Shown here piece after piece: positions 60,894-64,000 of a stretch of 64,000 nt of DNA. Position 1 is the stretch's first letter. The number at the start of each line of letters is the position of its first letter. The translations under genes were made by a program, and so were the position numbers. The notes under the pieces were generated by a model that worked only from the letters and a program-made list of their open reading frames with translations, was not told the DNA's origin and made no database searches. This DNA comes from an uncultured Paracoccus sp. (GTDB lineage: Bacteria; Pseudomonadota; Alphaproteobacteria; Rhodobacterales; Rhodobacteraceae): assembly GCF_937873615.1 (NCBI RefSeq), contig NZ_CALMYP010000015.1, forward strand, positions 186,001 to 250,000, read 5' to 3'.

Positions 60894-61397
60894 GTGAGCC
60901 TGCGCGATCCTTTCCAGAATCCCTTCCCGGCTGACGATCCGGATCGCCGCAGCATCTGGGAGATGCTGGTGCCGCGCGATATCGAGGCGTTCCTGAGCGC
61001 CGACTGGCAGATGGTGGCCGGCGATTTCATCGCGCCCGGCTTTACCGGAATCAGCGGCAATCACCAGCCCGATCCGCAGGGCTATACGCTGGCCTTCCCG
61101 ACGCTGGAGGCCTATCGCGACGAATGGCTGCGTCAGGCGCGCGCATTCGGGGCCGACCGCGATGCCGGTGCCTTTGCCGGCGATCCCCGTCAGGGCATTT
61201 TCGCCGCCACCCGGCTGGAGGAGATCGAGATCACCGGCGACGCGGCGCTTGTGCGCAAGAAATTCGACGGCGCGCTGGACAAGGCCGATGGCAGCCGCGA
61301 CCGGATGAACTGGCAGACGCTCTATATCTGTCGCCGCGATGCCGGGCACTGGAAGATCGCCGGTTTCGTGGGTTACCTGCCCTACAGGGCCGCGTGA
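60894..61397 (+). CDS. Hypothetical protein, SnoaL/NTF2-like
   Basis: A 167-residue protein of unknown function. The GTG at 60894 is chosen because GAGGTG lies 7 nt upstream; the ATG at 60879 has no ribosome site. No signal peptide or membrane span is visible. The pattern of an N-terminal helix (DIEAFLSADWQMVAGDF), mixed strands and a C-terminal QTLYICRRDAGHWKIAGFVGYLP resembles small cone-shaped NTF2/SnoaL folds. It is coupled to an M81 gene (TGATG), so it may assist or precede that enzyme. Confidence 0.7.
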   Translation: MSLRDPFQNPFPADDPDRRSIWEMLVPRDIEAFLSADWQMVAGDFIAPGFTGISGNHQPDPQGYTLAFPTLEAYRDEWLRQARAFGADRDAGAFAGDPRQGIFAATRLEEIEITGDAALVRKKFDGALDKADGSRDRMNWQTLYICRRDAGHWKIAGFVGYLPYRAA

Positions 61398-62890
61398 TGG
61401 TGCGGCGGGTCTTCGTCGCGGCGCTGGCGACCGAGACGAACACGTTTTCGCCCATCGTCATCGACCGGCAGGGATTCGAGGGCTCGCTTTACGCCCCGCC
61501 CGGCCAGCATCCGGCCACGCCGACGCTGTGCACCGCGCCGATCACGGTCGGGCGCAGGGTCTGCGCCGACAAGGGCTGGACATTGATCGAGGGCACCGCC
61601 GCCTGGGCCGACCCCGCCGGTCTGGTCGCGCGTGGTGCCTACGAATCGCTGCGCGACGAGATTCTGGATCAATTGCGCGCGGCGCTGCCGCTCGATGCCG
61701 TGGTGCTGGGTCTGCACGGTGCCATGGTCGCGCAGGGATATCTGGACCCCGAGGGCGATCTTCTGAGCCGTGTCCGCGAGATCATCGGCCCCGATGTGCT
61801 GCTTTGCGCCAGCCTCGATCCGCATAGCCATCTGACCGCGAAGCGGGTCGCGGCGGCGGATTTCTTCGTCGCCTTCAAGGAATTCCCGCATACCGATTTC
61901 GTCGAGCGGGCCGAAGACCTGTGGCGGATCGCGGTCGATACGCTGGAAGGCCGGGTGCGACCGGTCATGTCGGTGCATGATTGCCGGATGATTGATGTCT
62001 TTCCGACCTCGCGCCAGCCGATGCGCGGTTTCGTCGACGAGATGATGCGGATCGAGGCCGAGGCGCCGGGCGTGCTGTCGCTGTCGGCGATCCATGGGTT
62101 CATGGCCGGCGATGTGCCCGAGATGGGCACGAAGATGATCGCCGTGACCGATGGCGATGCGGCACTCGGTCGGGAACTGGCCCGGACCCTGGGCGAGCGG
62201 CTTTACGCCAATCGCGGCCGCCACATCATGCCCGCCATCGACGAAAGACAGGCGGTGGCGCAGGCCATGGCCGCGCCAGGCGGGCCGGTGGTGATCGCAG
62301 ATATGTGGGACAATCCCGGCGGCGGCACGGCGGGCGATGCCACGGTCCTGCTGCGGGAATTGATGCGACAGGGCGCGCGCGGCGTGGCCATCGGCACGAT
62401 CTGGGACCCGATTGCCACCCGGCTTTGCATCGTCGCGGGCGAGGGGGCGGAACTGCCCCTGCGCTTCGGCGCGAAATCCGCGCCCCTGACCGGCGATCCC
62501 GTCGATGCGGTGGTACGCGTCCAGCAGGTCGCGCCCGAGGCCGAGATGCGCTTCGGCGAAAGCGTGGTGCCTTTCGGCCCCGCCGTGCGCGTGGCGCTTC
62601 TGGATGGCGCGGGTGCCGAGACCGGGATCGAGGTGATCCTGAACACCATCCGCGCGCAAAGCTATGATCCGTCGCTGTTCTCGGCACTTGGGATCGACCC
62701 GCTCGGCCAGAAGATTCTGGTGATCAAGTCGACCAATCATTTCTATGCCGCGTTCTCGAAGATCGCGTCGCAGATCATCTATTGCTCGGCCGGGAAGCCC
62801 TATCCGAACGACCCGGCGACGACGCCCTATCGCCATGTTCGCCGCGACATCTGGCCCCGCAATGCCGCCCCCGCAGGAGACCGAGAATGA
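61397..62890 (+). CDS. M81 family metallopeptidase (MlrC-like), second copy
   Basis: A 497-residue MlrC-family protein divergent from the first copy. It has ALATETNTFSP at the N-terminus (the usual His position is Thr), LGLHGAM (104-110), D141-x-H143 in SLDPHSH and H165 in FPHTDF, so the core metal set is kept. The C-terminal domain includes ADMWDNPGGGTAGD and LVIKSTNHFYAAF. It sits between the NTF2-like gene and the D-threonine-aldolase-like gene. Substrate unknown. Confidence 0.9.
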   Translation: MVRRVFVAALATETNTFSPIVIDRQGFEGSLYAPPGQHPATPTLCTAPITVGRRVCADKGWTLIEGTAAWADPAGLVARGAYESLRDEILDQLRAALPLDAVVLGLHGAMVAQGYLDPEGDLLSRVREIIGPDVLLCASLDPHSHLTAKRVAAADFFVAFKEFPHTDFVERAEDLWRIAVDTLEGRVRPVMSVHDCRMIDVFPTSRQPMRGFVDEMMRIEAEAPGVLSLSAIHGFMAGDVPEMGTKMIAVTDGDAALGRELARTLGERLYANRGRHIMPAIDERQAVAQAMAAPGGPVVIADMWDNPGGGTAGDATVLLRELMRQGARGVAIGTIWDPIATRLCIVAGEGAELPLRFGAKSAPLTGDPVDAVVRVQQVAPEAEMRFGESVVPFGPAVRVALLDGAGAETGIEVILNTIRAQSYDPSLFSALGIDPLGQKILVIKSTNHFYAAFSKIASQIIYCSAGKPYPNDPATTPYRHVRRDIWPRNAAPAGDRE

Positions 62891-63975
62891 GCTTTCCCTG
62901 GCCCGACCCCGGCACACCCTTGGCCGAGGTGCCGACGCCCATGCCGGTCCTTGACGAGGATCGGCTGGCCGCCAATATCGCCCGCGCGCAGGATTACATG
63001 GCGCAGCACGGGCTGAACTTCCGGCCCCATATCAAGACCCACAAGCTGGCCTCGGTCGCGCGCCAGCAGCTTGCCGCAGGCGCAATCGGGCTGAACTGCC
63101 AGAAACTGACCGAGGCCGAGGCATTCGCCGAAGCCGGCTTCGACGATATCCTGATCACCTATAATATCCTCGGCCCGGCGCGGCTGGCGCGGCTGAAGGC
63201 GCTGAATGGCCGGATCGGCGGGCTGAAGGTCTGCGCCGACAGTGCCGGGACGGTGGCGGGCTATGCCGATGCCTTCGACACGGAACGCCCTCTTTCGGTG
63301 CTGGTCGAATGCGATACCGGCGGCGGGCGTTGCGGTGTGCAGAACCCGCAGCAGGCGGCGGAACTGGCGCGGATGATCGCGTCCCGCCCGGGCCTGCACT
63401 TCGCCGGGCTGCTGACCTATCCCGCGCCCGGCGGGGCTGTGGCGGTGCAGGCCTTTCTGACCGAGACGATGGCGCTGCTGGCGGCTGACGGCATCGACTG
63501 CCCGATCCGCTCGAACGGGGGCAGCCCGGACCTGTGGAATGCGCATCTGGTCACCGCCGCGACCGAGCATCGCGCCGGCACTTACGTCTATAACGACCGC
63601 GCCATGCTGCGGGCCGGGGAATGCGGGTCCGAAAATCTGGCGATGCAGGTGCTGGCAACGGTGGTGTCGCGCCCGACGCCTGGCCGCGCGGTGCTGGATG
63701 CGGGGTCGAAGGCGCTGACCTCGGATCTGCTCGGTTTCACCGATCACGGGTTGATCGAATCGCTGCCCGGCGCCCGCATCCGCTCGCTGTCCGAGGAACA
63801 TGCCGTTGTCGATCTGTCTGACTGCAACGGCCCATTGCCGGCGGTCGGTGCGCAGGTCGGGATCGTGCCGAATCACTGCTGCGTGGTCTCGAATCTCTTC
63901 GACCGGGTGGTGTTCCACAGGGGCGGCATCGTCACCCGGGTTGAGCCGCTTCTGGCCCGTGGCACGGTCTGGTGA
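62887..63975 (+). CDS. D-threonine aldolase / D-serine dehydratase-like PLP enzyme
   Basis: A 362-residue fold-type III (alanine racemase-like) PLP enzyme. The lysine that binds PLP lies in RPHIKTHK (46-53). The C-terminal metal site is in PNHCCVVSN, the H-x-C pattern of D-threonine aldolases and D-serine dehydratases, next to DAGSKAL. These enzymes cleave or dehydrate D-beta-hydroxy amino acids. It overlaps the second M81 gene by 4 bp. Pairing with M81 proteins suggests catabolism of D-amino-acid-containing compounds. Confidence 0.88.
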   Translation: MSFPWPDPGTPLAEVPTPMPVLDEDRLAANIARAQDYMAQHGLNFRPHIKTHKLASVARQQLAAGAIGLNCQKLTEAEAFAEAGFDDILITYNILGPARLARLKALNGRIGGLKVCADSAGTVAGYADAFDTERPLSVLVECDTGGGRCGVQNPQQAAELARMIASRPGLHFAGLLTYPAPGGAVAVQAFLTETMALLAADGIDCPIRSNGGSPDLWNAHLVTAATEHRAGTYVYNDRAMLRAGECGSENLAMQVLATVVSRPTPGRAVLDAGSKALTSDLLGFTDHGLIESLPGARIRSLSEEHAVVDLSDCNGPLPAVGAQVGIVPNHCCVVSNLFDRVVFHRGGIVTRVEPLLARGTVW

Positions 63976-64000
63976 TGAAAAACACGGCGCAGAACGTGAA
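63975..64000 (+). CDS. Start of a downstream gene, cut by the window end
   Basis: The TGA of the aldolase-like gene forms TGATG with an ATG at 63975, and eight codons (MKNTAQNV) follow to the window end. The coupling matches the rest of the operon, so a further gene very probably continues, but nothing can be said of its product. Confidence 0.45.

Noticed and set aside
1-64000. CRISPR array, tRNA, rRNA, insertion sequence or prophage
   Set aside because: No regularly spaced repeat, cloverleaf-type segment, transposase, integrase or phage structural gene was seen. Gaps are under 300 bp and leave little room for such elements.

Overview
The window is a dense, GC-rich stretch (mid-60s % by eye) of an alphaproteobacterial chromosome or large plasmid. 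It most resembles Rhodobacterales of the Paracoccus type: a pcaQ/pobA-pcaDCHG order, several TRAP and ABC importers, M81 (MlrC) proteins, and long operons whose genes mostly overlap by 4 bp (ATGA) or read TGATG. No rRNA, tRNA, CRISPR array, insertion sequence or phage gene was seen. Every gap between genes is under 300 bp. Almost every gene is a catabolic enzyme, importer or local regulator, so this reads as an accessory 'nutrient scavenging' region.

Layout. (1) 1-1711: a truncated TSUP permease and a divergent nitronate monooxygenase. (2) 1750-7416, minus: one operon of ADP-ribosylglycohydrolase, PfkB kinase and a PotDBCA-type ABC importer, predicted to import, hydrolyse and phosphorylate a ribosyl-type glycoside. 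(3) 7632-21765: an L-fucose/6-deoxyhexose catabolic locus. An 11-gene minus operon (CUT1 ABC importer, two enolase-superfamily enzymes, mutarotase, Gfo/Idh oxidoreductase, MaoC hydratase, SDR, FAH hydrolase) diverges from an IclR regulator plus lactonase. A CaiB/BaiF CoA-transferase and a signal-less solute-binding-like protein lie beyond. Palindromes with TTCAT/ATGAA half-sites precede the operons. (4) 22034-28930: orphan sulfotransferase, acyl-CoA synthetase, beta-hydroxyacid dehydrogenase, TRAP DctQM without DctP, aldehyde dehydrogenase. (5) 29020-32489: FMN reductase, a 34-codon SDR remnant, a glyoxalase-esterase fusion and a GST, divergent from a MarR regulator across a nested palindrome. 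(6) 32545-43829, plus: TRAP importer, SDR, crotonase, feruloyl-CoA-synthase-like ligase, amidohydrolase, secreted tannase/feruloyl esterase, acyl-CoA dehydrogenase and a zeta-type GST, i.e. probable hydroxycinnamate ester use. (7) 43836-51453: pcaQ and a divergent pobA-pcaDCHG-BKACE-pcaB-TSUP operon for 4-hydroxybenzoate/protocatechuate; it lies where the aromatic products of region 6 would enter. (8) 51457-53532: a FadB-like multifunctional enzyme. (9) 53641-64000: divergent clusters around a MurR/RpiR regulator (GH20 hexosaminidase, two M81 proteins, CutC, MFS, SDR, D-threonine-aldolase-like enzyme), possibly amino-sugar/D-amino-acid scavenging.

Best candidates for new biology: the CoA-transferase/MaoC/cytosolic-SBP side branch in the fucose locus; the ADP-ribosylglycohydrolase-kinase-importer operon; the BKACE that may replace PcaIJ/PcaF; the glyoxalase-hydrolase fusion with its MarR operator; and the RpiR-M81-GH20 locus. 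Start sites were chosen from visible ribosome binding sites and overlaps. Functions come from motif recognition only; no database search was run.
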